Notes: a model not told the origin generated them from the sequence alone. DNA of 64,000 bases from UBA3210 sp002363635 (GCA_946641515.1 CAMPBT010000002.1:186001-250000); one strand, 5' to 3'; positions 33,351 to 43,027 are shown, counted from the stretch's first letter. A program made the numbers and translations.

Positions 33351-33431
33351 AGTATTTTCTCCTTATGTTTTAATTTGATTATCATTCTAACCGCAATTGT
33401 TTCAGTTGTAAATCATTTTTTTTACATTTTT

Positions 33432-33446
33432 TGAAAAAAATTTTCA
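33432..33446. promoter_or_regulatory. TGAAAA-N3-TTTTCA dyad
   Basis: Perfect 6-bp inverted repeat between the S41 lipoprotein and a small plus-strand gene. Its arms resemble the TGAAAA/TTTTCA dyad at 42865-42877 in front of the LacI-family gene. Short and AT-rich, so chance is possible. Confidence 0.25.
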
Positions 33447-33468
33447 GTCCGTTTTTTGGCACCTTATG

Positions 33469-33490
33469 ATAATAACAATTATGTTATTAT
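33469..33490. promoter_or_regulatory. Inverted repeat before the 66-aa gene
   Basis: ATAATAAC-AATTAT-GTTATTAT, a perfect 8-bp dyad overlapping the likely -10 (TATTAT region) of the small gene that starts at 33514. Confidence 0.35.
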
Positions 33491-33513
33491 ACTCTCACAA
33501 AAAGGAGTTTATT

Positions 33514-33714
33514 ATGGAATACTATATGAGTGAAAATAATGTTGTTTTAAGATTAATTCGTTCTCCGCTAGGAAATAATTACTTTGAGGTATATTCAAAA
33601 AACTCTTGGATTACAGAATCCTCAATTACTTATGATGACTGGGTAAAAAGAAAAATCTCTTTAACACCATTAAAAGCAGATAAATTAAATAAAGTACTTA
33701 AAAAGAGGAGTTAG
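33514..33714 (+). CDS. Small protein of unknown function (66 aa)
   Basis: 66 codons from ATG 33514, chosen because AAAAAGGAG stands seven bases before it; a longer frame from 33466 has none. The product (VVLRLIRSPLGNNYFEVYSKNSWITES, then TYDDWVKRKIS) shows no signal peptide and no family I recognise. A promoter-like region with an 8-bp dyad precedes it, and it runs convergent with nitroreductase. The good ribosome site argues that it is real. Confidence 0.6.
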   Translation: MEYYMSENNVVLRLIRSPLGNNYFEVYSKNSWITESSITYDDWVKRKISLTPLKADKLNKVLKKRS

Positions 33715-33722
33715 TGCTCCTC

Positions 33723-34250
33723 TTATTTTACATAAATTACTGTATTTTCTTTTCTTGGTAAAGTTGTTTTGCTTTCTTCAAAAGCATATCCTAATGCACT
33801 GCAACCAATTACTTTTTCATCTCTAGGTAAGCCTAATTGATAAAGATATTCATATAAAGAAACATTTTCCACAACTTCTGTATATGTTAATTGATGAATC
33901 CAACATGTGGAAAGTCCTAATGCGTGTGCACCTAAGAAAATATTTTCTAGAGCACATGATCCATCATAAACACTAAGTGAACTATCTTTCTTACCTGTAA
34001 CGATAATTAATACTGGTGCACCATAAGTGACACTATAATTTGGTCTTTTATCTACTTTACTAATTTCTAAAGAAATTCTATCTAATACTTCTTTATTTGA
34101 AATTACGATAAAGTGCCAGTTTTGAGTATTCTTTCCACTTGGCGCGTATCTTGCACATTCAAGAACCTTATTTAACACATCTTCTTCAACTGCTTTATCT
34201 AAATATTTTCTGCAGCTTCTTCTAGTTAAAATACATTCAATTGCATCCAT
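33723..34250 (-). CDS. Nitroreductase family protein
   Basis: 175 residues. FMN-binding pattern RRSCRKY near the N-terminus, PSGKNTQNWHFIVI (37-50), GAPVLIIV, and a shortened C-terminus ending PRKENTVIYV. Such enzymes reduce nitro compounds, quinones or flavins with NAD(P)H. Divergent from the WYL regulator, with a 7-bp inverted repeat at 34288-34313 between them, which suggests local control. Confidence 0.88.
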   Translation of the reverse strand: MDAIECILTRRSCRKYLDKAVEEDVLNKVLECARYAPSGKNTQNWHFIVISNKEVLDRISLEISKVDKRPNYSVTYGAPVLIIVTGKKDSSLSVYDGSCALENIFLGAHALGLSTCWIHQLTYTEVVENVSLYEYLYQLGLPRDEKVIGCSALGYAFEESKTTLPRKENTVIYVK

Positions 34251-34287
34251 ATTTTTTACCTCTTTTTTTATATTGTATCATAAAAAA

Positions 34288-34313
34288 TGCTAGCCTAATA
34301 AAATAAGCTAGCA
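34288..34313. promoter_or_regulatory. TGCTAGC / GCTAGCA inverted repeat
   Basis: Perfect 7-bp dyad with a 12-base spacer in the nitroreductase promoter region, between nitroreductase and the divergent WYL regulator gene. Candidate operator. Confidence 0.45.
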
Positions 34314-34441
34314 AGAAAAGAGGTATTAAATATGAACACACATCATTCATTAATTATATTATAGCAAATGATATGTCCAAAAAAACTCTCTTATGAGCTT
34401 TTTTATGTGGTATAATATATTTAATTACATGGGGAGGCAGT

Positions 34442-35425
34442 ATGGCAACAGGCAAGAAAGCTAACATTTTATATGTTCTAAAAGTACTTGAAGAATATTC
34501 AGATGAAAATCATCCTCTTACTCAAATTAGAATCAGTGAGCTCATCAATAGTAGATATGGTTTAGAGGTCGAAAGAAAAACAATTGGTTCATCTTTACAG
34601 ATCTTATCTGAAGTTGGTTATGACATTAATAAAGTTGATAAGAAAGGATTTTATTTAGGTGATAGAATTTTCTATTCCAGTGAAATCACATTTTTAACTG
34701 ATGCAATTTATTCTTCTAAATCATTAAATGATCGTCAATCTAGAAAATTGTTAGAAGAAATCTTCTCTACTTTATCTCTCTACGATAGAAAACAATATTT
34801 AATGATGCATAAAACAAGTGGGGATATTAGTAGAACTAAAAATAACGAAGTTATTTATAATATTGAAATCATTTCTGAATGTATTAAAAAGAAAAAATGT
34901 GTCGCGTTTAATTTAGTTACTTACGATGAAAATGGTAATGAAGTCTTATCTTGGGAAAGATATGTTTCTCCATATTTCTTAGTTAACAGCGATGGAAAAT
35001 ATTATTTAGTCGCAAATTATTATAGAAGTGAAGACTTAACTAACTTTAGAATCGACCGTATGAAGAACGTTCATATCCGTGAAGATAGACCTAGAAAAGA
35101 ATTACGTGATTTAAAAGATGTACATTCAGATTTCTCTATTACTGATTATATTAACGATAGAGTTTATATGTTCGGTGGTCCAGTTGTTACGGCGCGAATC
35201 GAGATTGAAGATCACGACAAAATTCGTTATATCAAAGACTGGTTTGGAGAACGTGCAATTTTGCAAAAAGTTGGAGATAAATTATATGCTCAAGTAAAAA
35301 CTGAAGAACAAGCTTTATGTTACTGGGCAATGCAATATATTGAATATTTCAAAGTAATTGAACCTGCATCTGCAAAAGAAAAGATTAAAGAACTACTTTC
35401 TAAAGGTATTGAAAAATATCAATAA
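34442..35425 (+). CDS. WYL-domain transcriptional regulator
   Basis: 327 residues. N-terminal winged helix (about 5-75: KANILYVLKVLEEYSD, IRISELINSRYGLEVERKTI), then a WYL domain (about 135-225, with VSPYFLVNSDGKYYLVANY and FRIDRMKNV) and a WCX-like C-terminal region. WYL domains sense nucleic acids or small ligands. GGGGAGG precedes the ATG and TATAAT lies 30 bases upstream. Target is unknown; nitroreductase is the closest candidate. Confidence 0.9.
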   Translation: MATGKKANILYVLKVLEEYSDENHPLTQIRISELINSRYGLEVERKTIGSSLQILSEVGYDINKVDKKGFYLGDRIFYSSEITFLTDAIYSSKSLNDRQSRKLLEEIFSTLSLYDRKQYLMMHKTSGDISRTKNNEVIYNIEIISECIKKKKCVAFNLVTYDENGNEVLSWERYVSPYFLVNSDGKYYLVANYYRSEDLTNFRIDRMKNVHIREDRPRKELRDLKDVHSDFSITDYINDRVYMFGGPVVTARIEIEDHDKIRYIKDWFGERAILQKVGDKLYAQVKTEEQALCYWAMQYIEYFKVIEPASAKEKIKELLSKGIEKYQ

Positions 35426-35430
35426 CAAAC

Positions 35431-35464
35431 AAAAATAGATGGAAGCAAATCCATCTATTTTTTT
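35431..35464. terminator. Bidirectional terminator
   Basis: Stem AAAAATAGATGGA / TCCATCTATTTTT with loop AGCAAA. The stop of the minus-strand plsC gene is part of the stem. Confidence 0.85.
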
Positions 35465-36288
35465 GCTGTTAAGAAATTACGAATTTCTTCTTTAACCATA
35501 TCTGAAAGTGCGTTTGTATCTAAGCTTTCATATTCACTTGGTTCAATTACTCTTAAGATATTGATTGTTGCAATCTTAATGAGAGGTTTATGTTTTGTAC
35601 CATGAGGATAATTATATGTAATACAAGATACTACAACTGGGCATTTAGTAGCAGTGGCAATTTTAAATGCACCTGCTTTAAAAGGAAGAAGCGTTTCTTT
35701 AGTTTTATTTCTTGTTCCTTCTGGATAAATACCAATTGAACACATATCATTATTTAAATATTCTTGGGCTTTTTTGATAACTTTTACTTCTTGTCTAAGG
35801 TTATCTCTTTCAAGTGGTAAGAAGAGTACTGAATTTAATAATCTTCCTACAAAAGGATATTCCATGATTTCATTTTTACAAATCCATCCAACTTTTTCTC
35901 CAGGCATTCCTGCCATATAGATAATTGGATCATTTGCCCCTACATGGTTAGAAACAATCATGTAACGACGGTCATGTGGAATCTTTTCTTTTCCTTTAAT
36001 TTTGTAGAAATATCCTGTAGAAAACATATAGAACCATGCAGAATTTCTAACTACCCATGCCCCGAAAGAAGAATATTTTTCAGGGAATTTTCCTTTTTCA
36101 ACTTTCTTAAAAAACATGCAGAATAACGCGAATAATAAGTAGCTTAAGATAGTAAAGACAATCCATGAACCTACAAATATTAAAACAGGAATATAGAAAT
36201 CATACCAATTATTAATTAAGTGGAAGAAATATGTAAATAAGAATGTACTTAAGATACTTCCACATATAGTTAATATAATATAGAACAT
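35455..36288 (-). CDS. plsC: 1-acyl-sn-glycerol-3-phosphate acyltransferase
   Basis: 277 residues. Two hydrophobic N-terminal segments (about 1-60) and the acyltransferase motifs NHVGANDP (His-x4-Asp, around 112-119) and YPEGTRNK (around 190-197). Makes phosphatidic acid at the membrane. Its ATG overlaps the last base of addA's stop (TAATG), so it is co-translated with addA. Confidence 0.9.
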   Translation of the reverse strand: MFYIILTICGSILSTFLFTYFFHLINNWYDFYIPVLIFVGSWIVFTILSYLLFALFCMFFKKVEKGKFPEKYSSFGAWVVRNSAWFYMFSTGYFYKIKGKEKIPHDRRYMIVSNHVGANDPIIYMAGMPGEKVGWICKNEIMEYPFVGRLLNSVLFLPLERDNLRQEVKVIKKAQEYLNNDMCSIGIYPEGTRNKTKETLLPFKAGAFKIATATKCPVVVSCITYNYPHGTKHKPLIKIATINILRVIEPSEYESLDTNALSDMVKEEIRNFLTAKK

Positions 36289-39200
36289 TATAAAATCTCC
36301 TTAATTTCACTAGTTAAGATAGAATACAAATACATATGAATTTCTTTGTTAGGATATTTTTGAGAAACAAAATCATAGTAAACATGTAATTGTTTATTAT
36401 ATCCTTCATCATCGATATGTTTAGTTTTGTAATCAATAATATCTATATGATCTTCATATACAAGAAGTAAGTCAATAATACCATTAGTATTATTTGCTTC
36501 ATCAATGAATTCATATTCCTTATAGATTTTAGCCTCTTTTATGTTTTTAGTCAAAGGAGAAGAGAGGAATGCTCTAACTTTATTTTCTACGAATTTATCT
36601 TTTAATAATGAATAATCAGGATTTACAAAATCTGTGACTTCTAGACCTTCGTGTAAATGATTACCAAATTTTAAGACATCTTTATTTACATCTAATGATG
36701 TTTCTTTAGACGCTCGTAAGACTTTTGATTTAATAGAGGATTCAATATTTACTTCTCTAAAATCATAAGTAAATGGTTCATATTCTTGCGTTTTTTCATT
36801 TAATTGTTCTTCACCTACCTCATCAAAATGAGTTTGCTTATATCTTTCAATAAATGGTGAATAAAAATTGTAGAAGCTCTTCGCGTCTTTAAAATTTGCT
36901 TCATAATCTTCTTCTTTTGGTTCTTTACAAACTAGAATCATCTTTTCTCTAACACGAGTTAAGGCAACATAGAATAATCTTACTTTTTCTGATAAATCAC
37001 TTTTATTTGAAACATAGTTATTAACTATCTTAATAGGCGAATCGATTTTCTCATCAAAAGCAGTAAAGATTAGTCCATATTTAGATGAAAAACCAAATTT
37101 ACTCTTTGCTTCAAATCTATTAAATTTCTTATCTAAGCCAGGGAAATAAATAATGTTATATTCTAAGCCTTTAGATTTATGAATATTAATTAACTTAATT
37201 GAATTCATTGATGTACCACGAGCGGTTAAAGTTAATTTTAATCCTGCGTCATCAATGTTTTTTAAATAATCAATAAATTCATCATATCCAAAGCCTAATT
37301 TTTGCATATTCTTAAATGTATTTAAGAAAGCATCAACATAACCCTCATTAGTAATGTAATTACCAATATTTACAAACTTATAATAGAAATCAGTTACTTC
37401 TAAGATTTTTAATAATAAATCGTAACTTGTTGCATCTTTATTTTCTTTAATCACATTATATAAATCTTGATATAAAGAAGATGAAGAATAGGTATTATTC
37501 TTAGTTAAAGAATATAAATACGCATCGTTATAAGAATATAAGAAAGATCTACCTAAAGATAAGAAAGCATATTTATATGCCTTATCTCCTTCAATATTAA
37601 AATTATTGTTAAGCATATTATTAGTAACAATTAATAAGTTAGTTAATAATTTAACGACAGTATTATCTTTAATATCTTCATCTTTTTCCATATAGATAGG
37701 AAGCTTATATTCTTGGAATATACGAAGATATTCTTCAAAGCTACTACCTCTATCCATAATGATTGCAAAATCTGAGAAGACACAGTCTCTCATTTTTTTG
37801 TTTTCTAGATCCATTACTTGGTATTTAGTATTGATTTTATGGATGATATCTTGAGCAATAATACGCGCTTCTCTATCTAAGGACTCATCTGATTTTAAGG
37901 AATTATCATATAGATATGTTTCAATATTATTGTCTTGATTATCAAGTTTAATATAACTTTTATTTCCTGCATTAACCATATGTTCTAATCGATATGAAGC
38001 ATCTCCAATTTCATTAGTCATTAAGTCTTTAAAGATATCGTTAAATGCTGCGATTACTTCTTCTCTAGATCTAAAGTTATCTACTAAGTCAATTGCTTTA
38101 CCACCTTGATTTAATTTATAACGTTCATATTTATTTTTAAAATTCTCAGGTTTAGCATTTCTAAAAGCATAAATTGATTGTTTAATATCTCCAACACAGT
38201 AAACATTATTATTTGCAATTAGATTAATGAATGTTTCTTGGAAATCAGAGTTATCTTGATATTCATCAATCATAATCATCTTATATTTATTTTTAACTTC
38301 TTCTCTAACTTCATCAAAATCACGAACTAGTTTAATTGCCATCTTAAAAATATCTGAGAAAGCATAAGCATTCTTTTCTTTTTTTAAATTCATTTGATAT
38401 TCATCGACAGTTTTTGCAATACGTAAGAGAAGTTCTCCATACTTCTTAGTTTCTTCGATAGAAGTTGAGATATCTAAAGAAGAAGGATAGCTTCCAATCT
38501 TTTTTAAACAATCATCAATAATTTTTTTAACCTTGTCTACTTCTTTTGAAGTATCTTCATCAAACTTATATGCACCTGTACCTGGCTTTCTTGCATATTT
38601 TAATTTATTATCTTTAACAAACTTAATGATGTTATCGTATCCTGATAATTTATTAAGTTCATCCATATAATCATATACAGGAGTAGCGTAATATTCTCCT
38701 TTTGCATTTATTTGTTCGTTTGGTAAAGATCTAACTGCATCTTCTAATAAAACTAATTGTTCTTTAAGCATCTTAAAAAGAACATTATTGATTTCATTTA
38801 TATTATTTGAAGAATAATATTTATCAATAAATGAGTCAAAGAATTCTCTATCATCTAAAGCTTTATTCTTTTCTCTTAATATTGTTAAAACTAAATTTCT
38901 TAAATCTTCATCTGATTTATAACAATATTTACCTACCATTTCTTCAAAAATAGGATCGTGAGCAAGATATAATTTATCAAATTCTTCTTTAATCTTTCTT
39001 CTCATTAAAATTTCTATAATCGTTTCATCAACAATAATAAAAGAAGAGGATACGTCTAAATAAGTATGGTATTTTTTAACTAATGAATTAGAAAAAGAGT
39101 CAAAAGTTGAGATATCACAGGAATCAACAATTTCCGCGTCAGGAAGATTATTTTCTTTTAATTTCTTTCTAATACGGTTCTTCATTTCTTTTGCCGCAAG

Positions 39201-39374
39201 GTTTGTGAAAGTAACAATTAAAAATTCATTAAGGTGATAACCTTTTTCTTTAATATAATAAAGAACTCTTTCAGATAAAACAGCAGTCTTACCTGAACCT
39301 GCACCAGCAGAGACGATAATATTACCTTCTTCTTCAATTGCTCGAGTCTGTGCTTCAGTCCAATTAGTCGCCAC
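36288..39374 (-). CDS. addA: ATP-dependent helicase/nuclease subunit A
   Basis: About 1028 residues from GTG 39374, which has AAGGTG seven bases upstream; GTG 39383 is an alternative. UvrD-type helicase: Walker A AGAGSGKTAVLSERV near the N-terminus, MIDEYQDNSDFQ (Walker B), NFRSREEVI, and HKSKGLEY. The C-terminal nuclease domain has GIIDLLL and DYKTK, the RecB-type active site. AddAB processes double-strand breaks to make RecA substrates. It is about 200 residues shorter than Bacillus AddA. Confidence 0.93.
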   Translation of the reverse strand: MATNWTEAQTRAIEEEGNIIVSAGAGSGKTAVLSERVLYYIKEKGYHLNEFLIVTFTNLAAKEMKNRIRKKLKENNLPDAEIVDSCDISTFDSFSNSLVKKYHTYLDVSSSFIIVDETIIEILMRRKIKEEFDKLYLAHDPIFEEMVGKYCYKSDEDLRNLVLTILREKNKALDDREFFDSFIDKYYSSNNINEINNVLFKMLKEQLVLLEDAVRSLPNEQINAKGEYYATPVYDYMDELNKLSGYDNIIKFVKDNKLKYARKPGTGAYKFDEDTSKEVDKVKKIIDDCLKKIGSYPSSLDISTSIEETKKYGELLLRIAKTVDEYQMNLKKEKNAYAFSDIFKMAIKLVRDFDEVREEVKNKYKMIMIDEYQDNSDFQETFINLIANNNVYCVGDIKQSIYAFRNAKPENFKNKYERYKLNQGGKAIDLVDNFRSREEVIAAFNDIFKDLMTNEIGDASYRLEHMVNAGNKSYIKLDNQDNNIETYLYDNSLKSDESLDREARIIAQDIIHKINTKYQVMDLENKKMRDCVFSDFAIIMDRGSSFEEYLRIFQEYKLPIYMEKDEDIKDNTVVKLLTNLLIVTNNMLNNNFNIEGDKAYKYAFLSLGRSFLYSYNDAYLYSLTKNNTYSSSSLYQDLYNVIKENKDATSYDLLLKILEVTDFYYKFVNIGNYITNEGYVDAFLNTFKNMQKLGFGYDEFIDYLKNIDDAGLKLTLTARGTSMNSIKLINIHKSKGLEYNIIYFPGLDKKFNRFEAKSKFGFSSKYGLIFTAFDEKIDSPIKIVNNYVSNKSDLSEKVRLFYVALTRVREKMILVCKEPKEEDYEANFKDAKSFYNFYSPFIERYKQTHFDEVGEEQLNEKTQEYEPFTYDFREVNIESSIKSKVLRASKETSLDVNKDVLKFGNHLHEGLEVTDFVNPDYSLLKDKFVENKVRAFLSSPLTKNIKEAKIYKEYEFIDEANNTNGIIDLLLVYEDHIDIIDYKTKHIDDEGYNKQLHVYYDFVSQKYPNKEIHMYLYSILTSEIKEIL

Positions 39375-41709
39375 TTTCTTCACCTTCTTTCTTTTCTTTT
39401 TCTATTTTTATTTCTTCATAATCATTAGGAGATTTAAAACATAAATCACCAAAAGGACAATTAGTACATTTAGTTTCATTACCATTAAATCTCTTAGGCT
39501 TAATTCTATATTCACCATTTCTAATATTCTTAACAGTTTCTTTTACTTTAGTTAAAGTTAAATCAACTAAATCATTAAACTGATTTTCATCCATTAAACG
39601 GTTTAGTTTATTACTTACTGTTGCCGCTAAATTTTGGTCTTTATCAATCCTTAAATTACTAATATATGTTTTAACATTATCTAGACCTACAAATTTATTA
39701 ACTAAATTCATGTCATTTAAAGTAACACCAGTTAAAAGAAAGTTCTTATCTTCATTCTCATCATTAGTTAAAATATTTTGAATATAGATACCTTGAACCT
39801 TATAGTCTTTATATTTATCTTGATGAGTGCTAAGAAAAGCATAAATTGGTAACTGCATATTAATACCATGTTCAACTTTTCTATAATCAAAGTTAAATTT
39901 TCCAGACTTATAGTCAATGATAGTCATATACTTATTTTTAGTATCTAAAAGGATCTTATCAATAAAGCCTTTGATTAATGTTTTATCATCAAGTTGATAT
40001 TCAAAATTTTCTTCAACTACCGCATCATTAACTGTTGAATTTTGAAGTAAACTATTATTCTTTTCAATTACTTCTAAAATCTTTGGAAATAAATGAAGTG
40101 CAAAGAATTTTTCACTTGGTTCAACAAAAATTTCATCAAAAGATTTTTTCTCTTTGCCTCTACCAAGTTTAATGTGTAATAAATCTTCTTCTGTAGGAAT
40201 AGTTTTATTCTTTACAGATTCTTCAAGTAACGCGTGGAAAACCTGTCCTAAAGAAGTGAAAAAATTACCTTCAAAAGCATCTGCTTTTAAAATATTACTT
40301 ACGTAATAAGCAAAAGGACATTCGTTATATAATTCAATAGAAGAATAAGATACTTTTAATTCTTCATCATTTTTAACTAGTTCAGTATTTTTAAAGCTAT
40401 GATCAAATTCTTTATAACCGATATCCATTGCATTATAGTTATTATTTAAAATGCCATAATGTTCATAAATATCCTTACTCTTACATACTTCAATAGCGCT
40501 TGCTTTATATGAATATCTAGTATTAGAAGGAATATATTTTAATTTATTCATTCCAAGTTTAGATATTAATGTAGAATCATAAAATACATTCTTTCCAATA
40601 TTCTTCTTAAGTGAAATATGCAAATTATGATGAGTATTTAAGAAATTAATTAATCTTTCTGTAAATAAAACATTTTCATCATTAGTAGTATTAATTTCTA
40701 AATATTCTTTTTCTTTATCATTTAAATAATCAATATCTTTCTTAACTTTAGGATATGTTCCGTTATTAAAACCTAAGATAAAAATGTGATCATCAGGTGA
40801 ATAAGTATCTGATACTATATCAATTTGTTTATCATATTTAATAGAACCTAGTTTAGTTTCTTTAGCTCTATCTATAATGAATTTACGTTCCTCTTCTTTA
40901 TCTTCAAATAAACCATATGCAGAAACAAGCACTCTCTTTAATCCATCCATAAAGCGATAATTATCAATACTAACTTCTTCATTTAATTTATTAAAAGCTT
41001 CTTGTAAATCTAATTCATCATATAATGCTAAGAAACGTTTAAAAAAAGGAGATAAAGTAAGATTATCTTGGTTCTTAAAACCAATTTTTACATTGTATAG
41101 ATTAGCAGTTTTCCATAATAATGTTTCATATTCTTCTTTGTTATAATCAAGTAATTTAATTGATGAAATATCAACACCTTCATCTACTAAACGAAGGACT
41201 TCATTAAAGAAATAATCAACCTCTTCATCAATTTCGTTAAATTCATAATAATTATGATTAATACTATCTTCTTCATCTAGATAAGTAACATTAATATTAA
41301 GCATTTTTAATAATTTATTTAATTCTTTATCTTTACAAGAATATCCATAAACAAAGATTTCTTTATTATTAAAAATAAGATTAAAGAATTTATCTTCTTC
41401 AATGAGGTTGTTTGCTTTTAATTCTTCCCTAATATCTACTAAATTATCAAGTTTAGAATCAAATCCCTTTTTAGCGTAATAACAATTATTAATTAACTCT
41501 TTCGCACCTTCATAAGTTAAGTTTTTCTTTTTCATCAAGTAGACAATAGTTTTTTCATCATATGAAAAAATAAAGTTCTTCTTAATATCTTCTTTAGTTA
41601 AGAACTTAATATCGTTATCTAAATTATTAGTAATTTTTAAAATCTCTTTTTTCTTTTCATCTGGGCAGATAATTATATTATGAGATTTAAGTAATTTTAT
41701 ATTAAGCAT
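39364..41709 (-). CDS. addB: AddB-like exonuclease subunit (compact)
   Basis: 781 residues, much shorter than the ~1160 of Bacillus AddB. The N-terminal part is a degenerate helicase-like region without a visible Walker A; the C-terminal part has the RecB-type nuclease site (GFIDKILLDTKN, IIDYKSGKF) flanked by cysteines (YNECPF and CTNCPFGDLCF) of the AddB iron-sulfur cluster. Overlaps addA. GAGGTGAG precedes the ATG. Confidence 0.85.
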   Translation of the reverse strand: MLNIKLLKSHNIIICPDEKKKEILKITNNLDNDIKFLTKEDIKKNFIFSYDEKTIVYLMKKKNLTYEGAKELINNCYYAKKGFDSKLDNLVDIREELKANNLIEEDKFFNLIFNNKEIFVYGYSCKDKELNKLLKMLNINVTYLDEEDSINHNYYEFNEIDEEVDYFFNEVLRLVDEGVDISSIKLLDYNKEEYETLLWKTANLYNVKIGFKNQDNLTLSPFFKRFLALYDELDLQEAFNKLNEEVSIDNYRFMDGLKRVLVSAYGLFEDKEEERKFIIDRAKETKLGSIKYDKQIDIVSDTYSPDDHIFILGFNNGTYPKVKKDIDYLNDKEKEYLEINTTNDENVLFTERLINFLNTHHNLHISLKKNIGKNVFYDSTLISKLGMNKLKYIPSNTRYSYKASAIEVCKSKDIYEHYGILNNNYNAMDIGYKEFDHSFKNTELVKNDEELKVSYSSIELYNECPFAYYVSNILKADAFEGNFFTSLGQVFHALLEESVKNKTIPTEEDLLHIKLGRGKEKKSFDEIFVEPSEKFFALHLFPKILEVIEKNNSLLQNSTVNDAVVEENFEYQLDDKTLIKGFIDKILLDTKNKYMTIIDYKSGKFNFDYRKVEHGINMQLPIYAFLSTHQDKYKDYKVQGIYIQNILTNDENEDKNFLLTGVTLNDMNLVNKFVGLDNVKTYISNLRIDKDQNLAATVSNKLNRLMDENQFNDLVDLTLTKVKETVKNIRNGEYRIKPKRFNGNETKCTNCPFGDLCFKSPNDYEEIKIEKEKKEGEESGD

Positions 41710-41799
41710 TGTCTCACCTCAATTTAAACTAAAGATATTATACCTTAATAAATATTTAATTTTAATATACTATAAGTATATTTTATCCATATGTACAAA

Positions 41800-41827
41800 A
41801 AAACTCCCTATTAAAATAAGGAGTTTT
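41800..41827 (-). terminator. Terminator of the LacI-family gene
   Basis: Stem AAAACTCC / GGAGTTTT with AT-rich inner pairs, T run on the minus strand. Confidence 0.8.
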
Positions 41828-41853
41828 CTATATATATTATTTTTTACAAATTA

Positions 41854-42849
41854 CTAGAACTTAGTAGATCCTCTTGAAGTAAATTTAGCTTCAAATGGGA
41901 ACTTCTTTTCTTTTAAATCATCTTTTAAAATCTTAGTAACCATACGCATTGCAATAGAACCAACTTCGTACATATCAATATCACATGAAGAAATTGTAGG
42001 TCTTGCTAAATATGAATACTTAGTACCGAATACTGAAACTACTTGAACATTTTCAGGAACTTTTAAACCTAAATCTGTTGCAGCATTTTCAATAGCACAT
42101 GCAAGTGAATCTCTAGGTGCAACAAATACTTTGTTATCATCTTTATTCTTCTTAAAGTAATCTACAAATGAAGAATATGTTTCGTGATATGAATCAGTGA
42201 TTGTAATTGTTTCATATGAACCTTCTTTTAATTCTGAAGCAACTTCTTCATATGTTCTTGAAGTCATATTACCAGAAGATGCTGTCTTAACAAATTCAAT
42301 CTTCTTGCCTTCTTCAGCAGCTTGTTTTAATGCTGCAGCTAATGTCTTTGCAAAATCAATTGTAATGCAACCAACTTTTTCTCCAATTACATCTCTACCA
42401 ATAACTACAAGTGGAATCTTGTAATTGATAATATTTGCAATATCTTCTTCATCAAGTTCATCATCAAAGACAACCGCGCCATCAACATGTGAAGTAACAA
42501 GTTTAGCAATTACATCACGAGTATCCTGTTTAGAATGTTTTGTAATAAATAAAGTTGTTTGGTAACCATAGATTTTTCCAATATCGATCATACCTGAAAG
42601 TAAATTAGAGATATGGACATAGTTAACATCTGGAATAACGATACCAATATTAGTTGTTCTATTAGTTGCTAAGCCTTGTGCTAAAGCATTTGGTTTATAA
42701 CCAAGACGTGCAATTGTTTCTTCTACTTTCTGTTTTGTATCAGGTCTAACATTAGACTGATTGTTAATAACTCTTGAAACAGTAGCAAGTGAAACACCTG
42801 CAGCTTTTGCAACTTCGTAAATAGTGACTCTTTCTTTATAAATTCCCAT
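41854..42849 (-). CDS. LacI-family regulator, CcpA-like
   Basis: 331 residues from ATG 42849, chosen because GAGGAGG is seven bases upstream and overlaps the alternative starts. HTH: TIYEVAKAAGVSLATVSRVIN (about 6-26), hinge NALAQGLATNRT, then a periplasmic-binding-like effector domain (IGIVIPDVNYVHISN onward). The HTH and hinge match CcpA closely; the DNA-contacting residues in VSLATVSRV agree. CcpA works with HPr-Ser-P; contacts for that are not testable here. Its promoter holds three TGAAA/TTTCA dyads, so it may be autoregulated. Confidence 0.85.
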   Translation of the reverse strand: MGIYKERVTIYEVAKAAGVSLATVSRVINNQSNVRPDTKQKVEETIARLGYKPNALAQGLATNRTTNIGIVIPDVNYVHISNLLSGMIDIGKIYGYQTTLFITKHSKQDTRDVIAKLVTSHVDGAVVFDDELDEEDIANIINYKIPLVVIGRDVIGEKVGCITIDFAKTLAAALKQAAEEGKKIEFVKTASSGNMTSRTYEEVASELKEGSYETITITDSYHETYSSFVDYFKKNKDDNKVFVAPRDSLACAIENAATDLGLKVPENVQVVSVFGTKYSYLARPTISSCDIDMYEVGSIAMRMVTKILKDDLKEKKFPFEAKFTSRGSTKF

Positions 42850-42864
42850 AGCGTGCCTCCTCAA

Positions 42865-42917
42865 TGAAAATTTTTCACTTTCGTTTTCATTATAAATGAA
42901 AGAATTTTCAAAGTCAA
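42865..42917 (-). promoter_or_regulatory. Promoter with three overlapping dyads of the LacI-family gene
   Basis: Sigma-A promoter TTGACT (42912-42917), 17-base spacer, TATAAT (42889-42894). Three dyads with TGAAA/TTTCA arms cover it: TGAAA-N4-TTTCA at 42897-42910 in the spacer, the perfect TTTCATT-ATA-AATGAAA at 42885-42901 over the -10, and TGAAAA-T-TTTTCA at 42865-42877 in the leader. This is a likely operator cluster. Confidence 0.65.
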
Positions 42918-42973
42918 ATTAACAAATTGTAATAATTTCTTTGAGGACATTATCAAATAACCCCTAAAAATAA

Positions 42974-43002
42974 CAAAAAAGTCTAGATTTGAAATCTAGA
43001 CT
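42974..43002 (-). terminator. Terminator of the dgk-deoC unit
   Basis: Stem AGTCTAGAT / ATCTAGACT with a TTGAA loop, followed on the minus strand by six Ts. Confidence 0.85.
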
Positions 43003-43027
43003 CTTATTTTTGAAAATTTTTGTAATA

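Noticed and set aside
34332..34364. 10-codon leader peptide (MNTHHSLIIL) with AGAGG upstream, before the WYL gene
   Set aside because: Only two His codons and no convincing attenuator hairpin pair; downstream gene is not a biosynthetic gene. Left as a curiosity.
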